A DNA stretch of 64,000 bases, taken from NCBI GenBank assembly GCA_903828145.1, contig CAIKKY010000007.1, positions 186,001 to 250,000 on the forward strand. Reading direction: 5' to 3'. The translations under genes were made by a program, and so were the position numbers. Shown here piece after piece: positions 17,964 through 28,253 of the stretch. Below the pieces are notes generated by a model. That model saw only the letters and a program-made list of their open reading frames with translations, did not search any database and had not been told where the DNA came from. The DNA comes from an uncultured Hyphomicrobiales bacterium. GTDB taxonomy: Bacteria; Pseudomonadota; Alphaproteobacteria; Rhizobiales; Devosiaceae. The stretch's first letter is position 1; each line of letters opens with the position of its first letter.

Positions 17964-17978
17964 CCCCCGTCACAGGGG
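17964..17978. repeat. Palindromic 15-mer, copy A
   Basis: CCCCCGTCACAGGGG forms a CCCC/GGGG hairpin 43 bases before thpR. The same 15-mer with one change (CCCCCGTGACAGGGG) occurs at 43189-43203 in another intergenic spacer. Confidence 0.45.
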
Positions 17979-18021
17979 ACCGATAGCGTCTGATTCGCGT
18001 GAGTAGGCAAAGGGAGGGGAC

Positions 18022-18561
18022 ATGCCCAGGCTCTTTACCGGACTTGAAGTCCCCCGCGACGTCGCGTTCGCGCTGTCGCTGAAGCGCGGCGGCCTGATGG
18101 GTGCCCGATGGATCGATGCGGAAAATTACCACATCACCCTGCGCTTCATCGGCGACATCGACCATACAATGGCCGATGACGTGGCCGACACACTGGATCA
18201 CCTGAGCCGCAGCGAGCCCTTCACGGTGCGCCTCGACCATCTCGATAGTTTCGGCGGCGACCGGCCCCGGGCGCTGTTTGCGGCGGTGGAGCCCAACCCG
18301 GCGCTTGTTCGGCTTCAGGCCGCCCAGGAGCGGCTGTTACAGCGGGTGGGGCTCGCGCCCGAAGGTCGGAAATTCACCCCGCATGTCACCCTCGCCCGGC
18401 TGAAGGGCAGCACCTCGATTGATGTCGCGCGCTACCTGGCCGAAGCGGGCCATTTCACGCCGCTCACCTTCACCGTCGGCCGATTCGTGCTGTTTTCCTC
18501 GCGCGAATCGCTCGGCGGCGGGCCCTATGTGGTGGAGTCTGCCTATCCGCTTGCAGCCTGA
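18022..18561 (+). CDS. thpR: RNA 2',3'-cyclic phosphodiesterase
   Basis: A 179-residue 2H phosphoesterase with both H-x-T/S motifs, H37-I-T-L and H121-V-T-L, and the usual start R-L-F-T-G-L-E-V-P. Enzymes of this group (LigT/ThpR) open 2',3'-cyclic phosphates on RNA to 2'-phosphates. It stands alone, between the BI-1 gene and the IalB pair. The start is preceded by AGGGAGGGG. Confidence 0.92.
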   Translation: MPRLFTGLEVPRDVAFALSLKRGGLMGARWIDAENYHITLRFIGDIDHTMADDVADTLDHLSRSEPFTVRLDHLDSFGGDRPRALFAAVEPNPALVRLQAAQERLLQRVGLAPEGRKFTPHVTLARLKGSTSIDVARYLAEAGHFTPLTFTVGRFVLFSSRESLGGGPYVVESAYPLAA

Positions 18562-18752
18562 TCGGATGGTTAACCTTTCCTTCACCGCCAGAGCGCAACA
18601 AGAATGGGCTGGATTTCCAGCGTCAAATTGCGGACAAGATTGCCTTAGATGGTCTCGCCGCAATAAAGGCGTACGACACTCCACTCGCTGCTGGCCGCGC
18701 AGATTCACTGCAGCGGCCCGGTGGCACACATGCGGGCAGGGATTTTCGGGCA

Positions 18753-19280
18753 ATGACACTTTCACGTTTTGGACTGGCACTTGTGGCGCTGTGCGGCATG
18801 GCCGCGCCGACTCTTGCGCAGGACAACGGCATGAAGCAGCTGGGCACCTTCAAGTCCTGGACGGCATGGACCGGCAGTGATGCGAATGGCGTGATGTGCT
18901 ATATCTCGGCTGAGCCGGAGGACTGGCAGCCGAAGGAAGCCAATGGCAACCCGGTCAAGCGCGACCCGATCCACTTCCTCGTCATCAACCGCAAGGCGCT
19001 CGGCACCAAAAACGAAGTGCAGACGCTGGTTGGCTATCCGCTCAGCACCTCGGTCGCCATCACCGTGGCCATTGATGGCAATGCCTATCCGATGATCGTC
19101 GAAGGTGAAGCCGCCTGGCTCGCCAACGAGTCCGATGAGCCCACGTTCGTGGAAGCGATGAAGGGCGGCTCGAAGCTCGTGGTCAACGGCACCTCGCAGC
19201 GCGGCACCAAGCTGACCGATACCTACAATCTGTCGGGCGTCACCGCAGCTCTCGGTGAAATCACCAAGGCCTGCAGCTAA
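18753..19280 (+). CDS. Invasion-associated locus B (IalB) family secreted protein, copy 1
   Basis: A 175-residue protein with a signal peptide (cleavage probably after T-L-A-Q) and an IalB-like fold: F-K-S-W-T-A-W, an M-C-Y-I-S segment, V-Q-T-L-V-G-Y-P-L and a C-terminal cysteine (T-K-A-C-S) that could pair with the first. Originally described in Bartonella, the family is widespread in Hyphomicrobiales and of unknown function. A homologous gene follows 61 bases downstream, so this is a tandem duplication. Confidence 0.82.
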   Translation: MTLSRFGLALVALCGMAAPTLAQDNGMKQLGTFKSWTAWTGSDANGVMCYISAEPEDWQPKEANGNPVKRDPIHFLVINRKALGTKNEVQTLVGYPLSTSVAITVAIDGNAYPMIVEGEAAWLANESDEPTFVEAMKGGSKLVVNGTSQRGTKLTDTYNLSGVTAALGEITKACS

Positions 19281-19341
19281 ATAATCGAACCATTTGCCCG
19301 TCCCGCGCGTTCAGCGCGAGACAGGCGGCAGGGGATTTCAC

Positions 19342-19848
19342 ATGCGTCGCGCCACGCTCGGGCTGGCTACGGCCCTCACCATCTTGGCTGCGCCCGTGTT
19401 CGCACAGGCCGTGAAGCAGATGGGCGAGTACCGCAGCTGGACGGCCTATGCCGCGACCGACACAACCGGCCCGGTGTGCTTTGCCATTTCCAAGCCGGTT
19501 TCGGTTGAGCCCATGCCCGATGGCTACACCGAGGCCTCGCTCTACCTGACCAACCGCCCCTCGGAAGGCGTCGCCGACGAGCTGAACCTGATTGCGGGCT
19601 ATATGTTTGCGCCCGACACCCCGGCCATTGCCCTTGTCGATGGCCAGACCTTTGAGCTGTTTACGGAAAAGGACGGCGCCTGGTTGCGCAACGCCAGCGA
19701 GGCCACCAATCTGGCCAGCGCGCTGCGGGCCGGGACAACCCTCGTCATTGAAGGCACCAGCGACAAGGGCATCAAGATCACCGAAACCTTCTCGCTCTCC
19801 GGCGCCACCGCCGCCTCGCGGGCGATTTCAGACAACTGCACCGGCTAA
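19342..19848 (+). CDS. IalB family secreted protein, copy 2
   Basis: A 168-residue paralogue of the preceding gene. It shares Y-R-S-W-T-A-Y, V-C-F-A-I-S, the L-N-L-I-A-G-Y-M segment, G-T-S-D-K-G-I-K-I-T-E-T-F-S-L-S-G-A and a C-terminal cysteine (D-N-C-T-G). The start at 19342 puts the signal peptide (M-R-R-A-T-L-G-L-A-T-A-L...F-A-Q) first, behind GGGGA; the frame is open 16 codons earlier. The two copies have diverged clearly, so the duplication is not recent. The function is unknown. Confidence 0.82.
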   Translation: MRRATLGLATALTILAAPVFAQAVKQMGEYRSWTAYAATDTTGPVCFAISKPVSVEPMPDGYTEASLYLTNRPSEGVADELNLIAGYMFAPDTPAIALVDGQTFELFTEKDGAWLRNASEATNLASALRAGTTLVIEGTSDKGIKITETFSLSGATAASRAISDNCTG

Positions 19849-19965
19849 GCCCTCTCGCCGTCGCCGCCCTCGCGGCATGGCAATCGCTTTTGCCGGGCTT
19901 TTTTGCGTTGCCGGGCATCCTGTGGTATGGCCAGCCGTCCCCCTTGACCCCGAGCCCGTCCGCCG

Positions 19966-21168
19966 ATGAGCATCGCCCTTGATCTCGATCATCATGCCCA
20001 TCCGGCCCGCAGGGCCGATGGCCGCACATCGCTCGTGGGGCTGATGAAGCCTGAACTGCGCGAAACACTCAGGGCTATCGGCCTTGATGAGCGCGAAGCC
20101 AAAATGCGCGCGACCCAGCTCTGGAACTGGATCTACCACAACGGCGTCACCGATTTTGAGCGGATGAGCAACATCCAGAAGGGCTTCCGGCAAACTCTCG
20201 CCGAAACCTTCAAGCTCGACCGGCCCGAAATCGTCACCGAACAGGTGTCGAATGATGGCACGCGCAAGTGGCTGTTCCGCTTCCGTGACCCGCTGAACCC
20301 GGGCCTGCCGCCGGTGGAAGTCGAGACGGTTTACATCCCCGAATCCGATCGTGGCACGCTGTGCGTATCCTCGCAGGTGGGCTGCACGCTCAATTGTTCG
20401 TTCTGCCACACCGGCACGCAGAAGCTGGTGCGCAACCTGACGGCGGGCGAAATTCTGGGCCAGATTTTGATGGCGCGCGAGCGGCTGGGCGATTTCCCCG
20501 GCGGGCAGCGTCCCGATGATGGCGGCCTCGTGCCCTCGGGCGAGACCCGCGCCGTGACCAATATCGTTATGATGGGCATGGGCGAACCGCTCTACAATTA
20601 CGAGAGCGTGAAGCAGGCGCTGCTTATTGCCTCGGACGAAGCGGGCATCTCGCTTTCGAAGCGGCGCATCACGCTCTCCACCTCGGGCATTGTCCCCCAG
20701 ATCGAGCCGGCGGGCCGCGAAATCGGCGTCATGCTGGCGATCTCGCTGCATGCCGTGCGCGATGACCTGCGCGACATCCTTGTGCCCATCAACAAGAAAT
20801 GGCCGCTGAAAGACCTGCTCGAGGCCTGCCGCACTTACCCGGGCCTCTCGAACGCCCGCCGCATTACCTTTGAATATGTGATGCTGCGCGACATCAATGA
20901 TTCCGATGCCGATGCGCGCGAACTGGTGCGGCTGCTTGCCGGTATTCCAGCGAAGATCAACCTGATCCCGTTCAACCCCTGGCCCGGCACCAATTACGAG
21001 TGCTCGACCTCGGCGCGGATCGAACAGTTCGCCGATATCGTCAATCGAGCCGGTTACGCGAGCCCGGTGCGCACCCCGCGCGGCCGCGATATTTTCGCCG
21101 CCTGCGGCCAGCTCAAATCGGCCAGCGAACGCCTGTCGAAAAAAGACCGCGACGCGCTCACGGCCTGA
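19966..21168 (+). CDS. rlmN: 23S rRNA A2503 / tRNA A37 C2-methyltransferase
   Basis: A 400-residue radical SAM enzyme that methylates C2 of A2503 in 23S rRNA and of A37 in some tRNAs. The cluster motif is C140-x3-C144-x2-C147 (C-T-L-N-C-S-F-C). M-G-M-G-E-P-L-Y-N and the C-terminal catalytic cysteine in F-A-A-C-G-Q-L are present, along with R-T-P-R-G-R-D-I. The N-terminal 25 residues are a His-rich extension before the usual start. It is convergent with rlmJ, 6 bases apart. Confidence 0.96.
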   Translation: MSIALDLDHHAHPARRADGRTSLVGLMKPELRETLRAIGLDEREAKMRATQLWNWIYHNGVTDFERMSNIQKGFRQTLAETFKLDRPEIVTEQVSNDGTRKWLFRFRDPLNPGLPPVEVETVYIPESDRGTLCVSSQVGCTLNCSFCHTGTQKLVRNLTAGEILGQILMARERLGDFPGGQRPDDGGLVPSGETRAVTNIVMMGMGEPLYNYESVKQALLIASDEAGISLSKRRITLSTSGIVPQIEPAGREIGVMLAISLHAVRDDLRDILVPINKKWPLKDLLEACRTYPGLSNARRITFEYVMLRDINDSDADARELVRLLAGIPAKINLIPFNPWPGTNYECSTSARIEQFADIVNRAGYASPVRTPRGRDIFAACGQLKSASERLSKKDRDALTA

Positions 21169-21174
21169 TCGGCA

Positions 21175-22026
21175 TCAGTCCTCGCCCCGCAGCCATTCCA
21201 GCTTATGGCGACCCTGCCCTGGCTCGCCCAGGATCTGCGCCAGCATGGGCAGCAGCACCCGCATTTCGCTTTCCAGCGTGTAGGGCGGGTTCACGATGAT
21301 CATGCCCGTGCCATGCAGGGTCGGTGGGTTAGTGGCTGGCTTGATGCTGACTTCGGTGCGCAGGATTTTGGGAATACCGCAATCGCGCAGCGCCGAGATG
21401 AAATCATGCACGGCGCGCGTATCCTTGAGCGGATACCACAGCGCATAGACCCCGGAGGGAAACTTGCGGTGCGCCTTCATCAGCCCATCGACCAGGCGGA
21501 TGAACTCGCCCTTTTCTTCGAACGGCGGATCGACCAGCACCAGCCCGCGCTTTTCCTTGGGCGGCAGATGCGCGTTGAGCGCCAGCCAGCCATCGAGCGC
21601 GATGGTCCGCACCTGAATGTCGCCCGCGAAGAGCTTGGATAGCCGCTCGGCATAGTCCGGGTGCAGCTCGAGCGCCTCAAGCCGGTCCTGCGGGCGGAAC
21701 AGCTTGCGCACCAGCAGCGGCGAGCCGGGATAGGAGACGATCTTGCCGCCCGGGTTCATCTCGCGGATCACGGTGAAATAGGGTTCGCACAGCGGCACCG
21801 CGCGCTGCGGCAGTTCTGCCGCGAGCAGCCGGGCGATGCCCGACTTCCATTCGGGCGACCGCTGCGCGATTTCACCCGAAAGGTCGTACCGGCCGATACC
21901 CGCATGCGTATCGATGACCCGAAACGCGCCGGGCTTCTGCTTCATGTACTCCACCAGCCGGGTCAGCACGATGTGCTTCATCACATCGGCAAAGTTTCCG
22001 GCATGGAAGGCGTGCGAATAGTTCAT
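21175..22026 (-). CDS. rlmJ: 23S rRNA adenine2030-N6-methyltransferase
   Basis: A 283-residue enzyme starting M-N-Y-S-H-A-F-H-A-G-N-F-A-D-V-M-K-H, the hallmark RlmJ N-terminus. It has the catalytic D-P-P-F motif (L-V-D-P-P-F-E-E) and the closing I-V-N-P-P-Y-T-L. It methylates A2030 of 23S rRNA; E. coli RlmJ is dispensable and lets cells use DNA as a nutrient. It diverges from argG. Confidence 0.94.
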   Translation of the reverse strand: MNYSHAFHAGNFADVMKHIVLTRLVEYMKQKPGAFRVIDTHAGIGRYDLSGEIAQRSPEWKSGIARLLAAELPQRAVPLCEPYFTVIREMNPGGKIVSYPGSPLLVRKLFRPQDRLEALELHPDYAERLSKLFAGDIQVRTIALDGWLALNAHLPPKEKRGLVLVDPPFEEKGEFIRLVDGLMKAHRKFPSGVYALWYPLKDTRAVHDFISALRDCGIPKILRTEVSIKPATNPPTLHGTGMIIVNPPYTLESEMRVLLPMLAQILGEPGQGRHKLEWLRGED

Positions 22027-22154
22027 GCGGGGGCACCGGAGATGGCTGGGCGGGGATTGCCAGATTTATGACGGCGAGCAATTGCACGCCAGCGGCCTGT
22101 TGAATAGGGTGCGCGCCAATTCCGGGCCCGTGCGGCCCCTTCGGATTTGGGCAA

Positions 22155-23381
22155 ATGAGCAAAGACATCAAAAAAGTGGTCCTCGCCTATTCAGGCGGGC
22201 TCGACACGTCGATCATCCTCAAGTGGCTGCAGGAAACCTACCGCTGCGAAGTCATCACCTTCACCGCTGACCTTGGGCAGGGCGAAGAGCTGGAACCGGC
22301 GCGCAAAAAAGCCGAGCTGATGGGCATCAAGGAAATCCACATCGAGGATCTGCGCGAGGAATTCGTGCGGGACTATGTGTTCCCGATGTTCCGCGCCAAT
22401 GCCATGTACGAGGGGCTCTATCTCCTCGGCACCTCGATTGCCCGCCCGCTGATCGCCAAGCGTCTCGTCGAGATTGCCGAGGCCTCTGGCGCTGATGCGG
22501 TGTCGCATGGCGCCACCGGCAAGGGCAATGATCAGGTCCGCTTCGAATTGACCGCCAATGCGCTCAACCCGTCGATCCGCGTCATCGCCCCGTGGCGCGA
22601 GTGGGATCTGATGAGCCGCACGCGGCTCATTGAATATGCTGAACAGCACCAGATCCCCATTGCCAAGGACAAGCGCGGCGATGCGCCCTTCTCGGTTGAT
22701 GCCAACCTGCTGCACACCTCGTCGGAAGGCAAAGTGCTCGAAGACCCGGCCGAGCCGGCACCGGACTATGTGTTCCAGCGCACCGTCGACCCGGAAAAAG
22801 CTCCTGACCAGCCCGAATTCGTCAAGATCGGCTTTGAAAAAGGCGATGCGGTCTCGGTCAACGGCCAGCGCCTGTCTCCCGCCATGCTCCTGACCAAGCT
22901 CAACGAACTGGGCGGCAAGCACGGCGTGGGCCGGCTCGACCTCGTGGAAAATCGCTTTGTCGGCATGAAGTCGCGCGGCGTCTACGAGACTCCGGGCGGC
23001 ACCGTGCTGTGGTTCGCACACCGCGGCATCGAGTCCATTACGCTCGACCGCGGCCAGGCTCACCTCAAGGACGAGCTGATGCCGCGCTATGCCGAGCTGA
23101 TCTACAACGGCTTCTGGTTCTCGCCCGAGCGCGACATGCTGCAGGCGTTGATCGACAAGAGCCAGGAATATGTGACCGGCGAAGTGACGGTGAAGCTGTT
23201 CAAGGGTTCGGCCAATGTGGTGGCGCGGACCTCGCCCTACTCGCTGTATTCGATGGACCTCGTGACCTTCGAAGAAGGCGCCGTGGCCTATGACCACAAG
23301 GACGCCGAGGGCTTCATCCGCCTCAACGGCCTGCGGCTCAAAACCTTCGCCGCGCGCCGTCTGCGCGTCGGCAAGCCCTGA
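22155..23381 (+). CDS. argG: Argininosuccinate synthase
   Basis: A 408-residue ATP-dependent ligase joining citrulline and aspartate in arginine biosynthesis. The PP-loop A-Y-S-G-G-L-D-T-S is at residues 11-19, with [13 protein letters not shown] and the [14 protein letters not shown]-terminal region. The length is standard. It is monocistronic here; argC is 34 kb away, so arginine genes are scattered. Confidence 0.98.
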   Translation: MSKDIKKVVLAYSGGLDTSIILKWLQETYRCEVITFTADLGQGEELEPARKKAELMGIKEIHIEDLREEFVRDYVFPMFRANAMYEGLYLLGTSIARPLIAKRLVEIAEASGADAVSHGATGKGNDQVRFELTANALNPSIRVIAPWREWDLMSRTRLIEYAEQHQIPIAKDKRGDAPFSVDANLLHTSSEGKVLEDPAEPAPDYVFQRTVDPEKAPDQPEFVKIGFEKGDAVSVNGQRLSPAMLLTKLNELGGKHGVGRLDLVENRFVGMKSRGVYETPGGTVLWFAHRGIESITLDRGQAHLKDELMPRYAELIYNGFWFSPERDMLQALIDKSQEYVTGEVTVKLFKGSANVVARTSPYSLYSMDLVTFEEGAVAYDHKDAEGFIRLNGLRLKTFAARRLRVGKP

Positions 23382-23482
23382 GCGGCGTTAATCCGGTCCG
23401 CCGCATTTTAATCAACTGTTGAAGGTCGGTTTCAACTGACCTTCAACCAGCCGCCCGACACTGGCCCCTGAACAAAAGTCAG

Positions 23483-25618
23483 GTGGGCCGCAAGGTGAGT
23501 GCCAAACGCAAAACGAGGACCGGGATAGAGGCCGCGCTGATGAGCGCCGCCCTCAACTCCATGCCGCACGCGTTTTCCGTCTGGTCCGATGATCTCCAGC
23601 TCCTGTGCTGGAATGCATCCTTTGCCGAAATCAACGGTATCGATGCCCGCACCCTGAAAGCCGGGCTGAGTCTGGCCGAGGCTGCAGCGCTGGCCGTCGC
23701 GGCCGGAGCCCGTCCGCATCTGTCCGCGCCGCTGCTCATACGGCTTATCCGGCGGCAGTTTGCCCGCAGCCGCTCCGGCATCCGCATCCACCAATATGAA
23801 ACCCTGTTCGGCAGTCGGCTCACGGCGATCACGCATGAGCATGTCATCGGGCTCGGCTGGGTGGTGACGCAGACGGATGTGACTGACACCACCATCGCCA
23901 CCGAGGCCATGCAGCGTCGCCAGCAGGAAATCGACCACCAGCGCATGCGGCTCGAAGCCGCCGTGAACAACATGGCGCAGGGCATCAGCATGTTCGATTC
24001 GCAATTGCGGCTCGTGATCTGCAACGAGCCGTACCGGCGCATCTACAAGCTGCCGACCACGCTGGTGCAGCCCGGCACGCCCCTCGAAGCTATTGTCGAC
24101 CATCTGTTCGCCAATGGCATGATGAACCGGCTGGCGCGTGACAGCTATCTGGAGCAGCGCCGCCAGACCGCCATCCGGCGCGAGCGCAGCCGCATCGTCA
24201 ACCAGTTCCACGGCCGCACCATCATGGTGCAGAATCATCCCATGCGTGACGGTGGCTTTGTGACCACCCACGAGGATGTGACCGAGCAGCGCGAGAAGGA
24301 AGACCGCATCCGCCACATGGCGCGGCACGATGCCCTGACCTCCCTGGCCAACCGCTCGCAGTTTCTTGAAGTCATGAGCGATGTCGAAACCCGGCTGGCC
24401 CATGGCGAGGCCGCCGCCGTGCTGTGCATTGATCTCGATCGCTTCAAGCCCGTCAACGACACGCTGGGCCATGCCGTTGGTGATCTTGTTTTGCAGGAAG
24501 TGGCGCGGCGCCTTTTGGGGCTCTGTCGGCCCGGCGATCTGCTCGCCCGGCTGGGCGGCGACGAATTCGCCATCGTGCTGCGCGCCGTCGATGGGCGGTC
24601 GATTCCCGGCTCAGTGGCCGAACGGATCGTTGAGGCCATTAGCCAACCTTTCCAGATCGACGGTCACCAGATCGCCATCGGCGCCAGTGTCGGCATTGCC
24701 CTCGCCCCCCGCGACGGCATCACGTCCGAACGGCTGATGACCAACGCCGATCTGGCGCTCTATCAGGCCAAGGGCGACGGCCGCTCGGGCTATCAGTTCT
24801 TCACCCCGGAAATGAGTGAGGCCGTTGAAAGCCGCCGGGCCATTGAGAACGGCCTGCGTCACGCGCTCGATAACAATGGCCTGCATCTGGTTTTCCAGCC
24901 CTTGATGGATCTGAAGCGCCACCGGATCACCTGTTGCGAGGCCCTGTTGCGCTGGACCCGCGCTGACGGGACCGTCGCCTCACCGGCCGAATTCATTCCC
25001 GTGGCCGAGGAAACCGGGATGATCGTGCCCATCGGCGAATGGGTGCTGCGCAAAGCCTGCGACACCGCCGCGACCTGGCCCGATCATGTGCGGGTGGCCG
25101 TCAATCTCTCCGCCGCCCAGTTCAAGATGAACGGCCTGTGCGACACGGTGGACCGGGCGCTGGCCGATAGCGGGTTGCCCGCCCACAGGCTGGAACTGGA
25201 AATCACCGAGTCGCTGCTGCTCAGCGCCAGTGATACGACGCTCGACACCCTGCATCGCCTCCGCCGCATGGGGGTCCGCATCTGCATGGACGATTTCGGC
25301 GCGGGCTATTGCGCCCTCAGCTATCTGCGGAATTTCCCCTTCGACAAGATCAAGATCGACCGTTCCTTCCTGTCGGGGGATTCCTGGACGCGTGACGGCA
25401 TTGCCGTGGTGCGCGCCGTAGTGGGTCTGGGCCGCGCTTTCGACATGGCGATTGTCGCCGAGGGCGTCGAGACCAAAGAGCAAAGCGATGCCGTGCGCGC
25501 TGAAGGCTGCGACGAAGCGCAGGGCTTCCTGTTCTACCGGGGCCTGCCGGACGACCAGATTTACGCGCTGCTGAAGGACCAGAATCCACCCCTGAATCTG
25601 GTCCAGCAGCGCGCCTGA
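23483..25618 (+). CDS. PAS-PAS-GGDEF-EAL cyclic di-GMP protein
   Basis: A 711-residue cytosolic signalling protein. Two PAS-like regions (about 20-145 and 150-270, linked by a coiled helix of Q/R/E residues) precede GGDEF and EAL domains. The GGDEF active site is intact at about 358-362, with an upstream R-x-x-D inhibitory site (R-P-G-D). The EAL motif begins near 486 and the D-D-F-G-A-G-Y, K-I-D and E-G-V-E-T catalytic elements are present. Both diguanylate cyclase and phosphodiesterase activities are therefore possible. No signal peptide or membrane segment is seen. The start (GTG at 23483) is not certain. Confidence 0.9.
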   Translation: MGRKVSAKRKTRTGIEAALMSAALNSMPHAFSVWSDDLQLLCWNASFAEINGIDARTLKAGLSLAEAAALAVAAGARPHLSAPLLIRLIRRQFARSRSGIRIHQYETLFGSRLTAITHEHVIGLGWVVTQTDVTDTTIATEAMQRRQQEIDHQRMRLEAAVNNMAQGISMFDSQLRLVICNEPYRRIYKLPTTLVQPGTPLEAIVDHLFANGMMNRLARDSYLEQRRQTAIRRERSRIVNQFHGRTIMVQNHPMRDGGFVTTHEDVTEQREKEDRIRHMARHDALTSLANRSQFLEVMSDVETRLAHGEAAAVLCIDLDRFKPVNDTLGHAVGDLVLQEVARRLLGLCRPGDLLARLGGDEFAIVLRAVDGRSIPGSVAERIVEAISQPFQIDGHQIAIGASVGIALAPRDGITSERLMTNADLALYQAKGDGRSGYQFFTPEMSEAVESRRAIENGLRHALDNNGLHLVFQPLMDLKRHRITCCEALLRWTRADGTVASPAEFIPVAEETGMIVPIGEWVLRKACDTAATWPDHVRVAVNLSAAQFKMNGLCDTVDRALADSGLPAHRLELEITESLLLSASDTTLDTLHRLRRMGVRICMDDFGAGYCALSYLRNFPFDKIKIDRSFLSGDSWTRDGIAVVRAVVGLGRAFDMAIVAEGVETKEQSDAVRAEGCDEAQGFLFYRGLPDDQIYALLKDQNPPLNLVQQRA

Positions 25619-25721
25619 CCGCCTGCCGCGCGGCTGCCATTCGGCGATTTGTCTTGAGAATGCCACCCGGCTCCGCTATGGGGCGCTTCAACTCTCCCCA
25701 ATTTCTGATCGGCCGCCCACA

Positions 25722-27536
25722 ATGTCCTTGCGAAACATCGCAATCATCGCCCACGTCGACCATGGCAAGACAACGCTCATCGACGTGCTGCTGAAGCAGT
25801 CGGGTTCGTTCCGCGACAACCAGCGCGTTGAAGAGCGCGCCATGGATTCCAACGATCTCGAACGCGAGCGCGGCATCACCATTCTTGCCAAGGTGACCTC
25901 GCTCGTGTGGAAAGACACGCGCATCAATATCGTCGATACGCCCGGCCACGCCGATTTCGGCGGTGAAGTCGAACGCATCCTGTCGATGGTCGATGGCGTG
26001 GTAATCCTCGTCGATGCCGCTGAAGGCCCGATGCCCCAGACCAAGTTCGTGCTGGGCAAGGCGCTGGGCCGTGGCCTGCGTCCCATCGTGGCGATCAACA
26101 AGATCGACCGCCCCGACGAGCGCCACCTCGAAGTGCTCGAAGAAATCTTCGATCTGTTCATTGCGCTGGAAGCTACGCCCGAGCAGCTCGATTTCCCGGT
26201 GCTCTACGGTTCGGCCAAGCAGGGCTGGATGAGCGACAAGCCGGAAGGCCCGAAGACCGATCTCGGCCCGCTGCTCGACCGCGTTCTCAGCTATGTGAAG
26301 GAGCCGACGGTCGAAGAAGGCCCGTTCCGCATGCTGGTGACCACCATCGAGCGCAACCCCTTCCTCGGTCGCGTCCTGACCGGTCGCATCACCTCCGGCC
26401 AGGTCAAGGCCGGTGACCCCGTGCATTCGCTCACCGTCGATGGCGGCGAAGTGGAAAAGGGCCGCGTCTCGAAGGTCCTCGCCTTCCGCGGTCTAGAGCG
26501 CCAGCCGATCGATATCGGCGAAGCGGGCGATATCATCGCCATCGCTGGTCTTGAAACAACCACGGTGTCGAACACCATCACCATTCCCTCGGTCAACGTG
26601 CCCCTGCCGGCCCGTCCGATTGATCCCCCGACCCTGTCGGTGACTTTCCGCATCAACGATGGTCCGCTGGCCGGTCGCGAAGGCGACAAGGTTCAGTCGC
26701 GTGTCATTCGTGATCGCCTCATGCGCGAAGCCGAAGGCAACGTGGCCATCCGCGTCACGCCCGGCACCGATGGCGACAGCTTCGATGTGGCCGGCCGCGG
26801 CGAATTGCAGCTTGCCGTGCTGATCGAAACCATGCGCCGCGAAGGCTTCGAACTGACCATCGGCCGCCCCCGCGTGGTCTTCCGCGAGGAAAATGGCCAG
26901 AAGCTCGAGCCGATCGAAGAAGTCATCATCGACGTTGATGATGAGCATTCGGGCGTGGTCGTGCAGAAGCTGACCGAACGCAAGGGCGACCTTGTGGACA
27001 TGCGTCCCTCGGGCACCGGCCGCACGCGTCTGCGCTTCTTCGTGCCGACCCGCTCGCTCATCGGCTACCAGCCTGAACTGCTGTCGGATACGCGCGGCAC
27101 GGCCATCTTCAACCGGCTGTTCCACGAATATCAGCCCTTCAAGGGCGCGCTGCCCGGTCGCCGCACCGGCGTGCTGATCTCGAACGCTACCGGCGTTTCC
27201 GTGACCTATGCGCTCTGGAACCTCGAGGAACGCGGGCCGATGATGATCGATGCCGGCGTCGATGTGTACGAAGGCATGATCATTGGCGAGCACAGCCGCG
27301 AAAACGACCTTGAGGTGAACCCCCTCAAGGGCAAGCAGCTGACCAACATCCGCACCACGTCGAAAGACGAGGCCGTGCGCCTGACCACCCCGAAGAAGCT
27401 GACTCTCGAACAGTCGCTCGGCTACATCGCCGATGACGAATATGTGGAAGTCACGCCGAAATCGATCCGGCTGCGCAAGGTTGCCCTTGACCCGAACGAG
27501 CGCAAGAAGTTGATGCGCGCATCGAAGGCGGGCTAA
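25722..27536 (+). CDS. typA: Translational GTPase TypA/BipA
   Basis: A 604-residue ribosome-binding GTPase needed for growth under cold and stress and for 50S assembly. It has the G1 motif A-H-V-D-H-G-K-T-T-L, the switch region R-G-I-T-I, D-T-P-G-H-A-D-F and N-K-I-D, then EF-G-like domains. The BipA-specific C-terminal domain (N-L-E-E-R-G-P-M-M-I...K-K-L-T-L-E-Q-S-L-G-Y-I) is complete. Length and start are standard. Confidence 0.97.
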   Translation: MSLRNIAIIAHVDHGKTTLIDVLLKQSGSFRDNQRVEERAMDSNDLERERGITILAKVTSLVWKDTRINIVDTPGHADFGGEVERILSMVDGVVILVDAAEGPMPQTKFVLGKALGRGLRPIVAINKIDRPDERHLEVLEEIFDLFIALEATPEQLDFPVLYGSAKQGWMSDKPEGPKTDLGPLLDRVLSYVKEPTVEEGPFRMLVTTIERNPFLGRVLTGRITSGQVKAGDPVHSLTVDGGEVEKGRVSKVLAFRGLERQPIDIGEAGDIIAIAGLETTTVSNTITIPSVNVPLPARPIDPPTLSVTFRINDGPLAGREGDKVQSRVIRDRLMREAEGNVAIRVTPGTDGDSFDVAGRGELQLAVLIETMRREGFELTIGRPRVVFREENGQKLEPIEEVIIDVDDEHSGVVVQKLTERKGDLVDMRPSGTGRTRLRFFVPTRSLIGYQPELLSDTRGTAIFNRLFHEYQPFKGALPGRRTGVLISNATGVSVTYALWNLEERGPMMIDAGVDVYEGMIIGEHSRENDLEVNPLKGKQLTNIRTTSKDEAVRLTTPKKLTLEQSLGYIADDEYVEVTPKSIRLRKVALDPNERKKLMRASKAG

Positions 27537-27560
27537 GCACAAACCCTGGGGGAAGATGTC

Positions 27561-28166
27561 GTGGCGAACTGGATCATCGAGACCATCGGTCAGTTCGGCT
27601 ACCTCGGCATCTTCCTTCTGATGGTGCTTGAATCACTCTTTCCGCCCATTCCCTCTGAGCTCGTGATCCCCTTTGCCGGGTTCGCCGCCATGCAGGGGAC
27701 GCTGAGCCTCCCCGGCGTCATTGCCGCAGCGACGCTCGGAGCGCTGGCGGGCATGGTGCCCTGGTATATCGCCGGGCGCCTGTTCGGGCTGGGCCGCCTG
27801 CGTGCCCTCGCCAACCGGTTCGGCCGGGTCTTCACCCTCAACGCCGAGGAAGTCGATACGGCCACCGAGGCGTTTCGCCGTCATGGGCCGATCATCGTGT
27901 TGGTGGGGCGGCTGCTGCCGATCATCCGCACCCTGATCTCGGTGCCAGCCGGGCTTGCGCGCATGCCGGCACACCTGTTTTTCGCTGCATCGCTCGTAGG
28001 CGCCCTGATCTGGAACCTGATCCTCGTCGGCGCCGGTGCACTGCTGGCCGCCAATTACGGCCTCGTTGAAAAATGGCTCGATCCGGTCACGACTCTGGTG
28101 ATCGTTTCGGTCGTCGCCATCTACATTTACCGGTTCATCCGCTGGCGCCCGGGCGGCGCGGCCTAA
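27561..28166 (+). CDS. DedA family membrane protein
   Basis: A 201-residue membrane protein (GTG start) with four to five hydrophobic segments and DedA signatures: F-L-L-M-V-L-E-S-L-F-P-P-I-P-S-E-L-V-I-P, the G-A-L-A-G-M-V-P-W-Y segment and G-R-L-L-P-I-I-R-T-L-I-S-V-P-A-G. DedA proteins are half-transporter lipid scramblases or flippases for undecaprenyl-phosphate or phospholipids. It follows typA by 24 bases and may be co-transcribed. Confidence 0.9.
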   Translation: MANWIIETIGQFGYLGIFLLMVLESLFPPIPSELVIPFAGFAAMQGTLSLPGVIAAATLGALAGMVPWYIAGRLFGLGRLRALANRFGRVFTLNAEEVDTATEAFRRHGPIIVLVGRLLPIIRTLISVPAGLARMPAHLFFAASLVGALIWNLILVGAGALLAANYGLVEKWLDPVTTLVIVSVVAIYIYRFIRWRPGGAA

Positions 28167-28253
28167 ACACCGGGCAGACAACCAGCTTTCCGCGCTTGCC
28201 GAGCCGGGGCGGCTTCACTATCTCTTCGACAATCATAATTTGAGGTGACCGGC

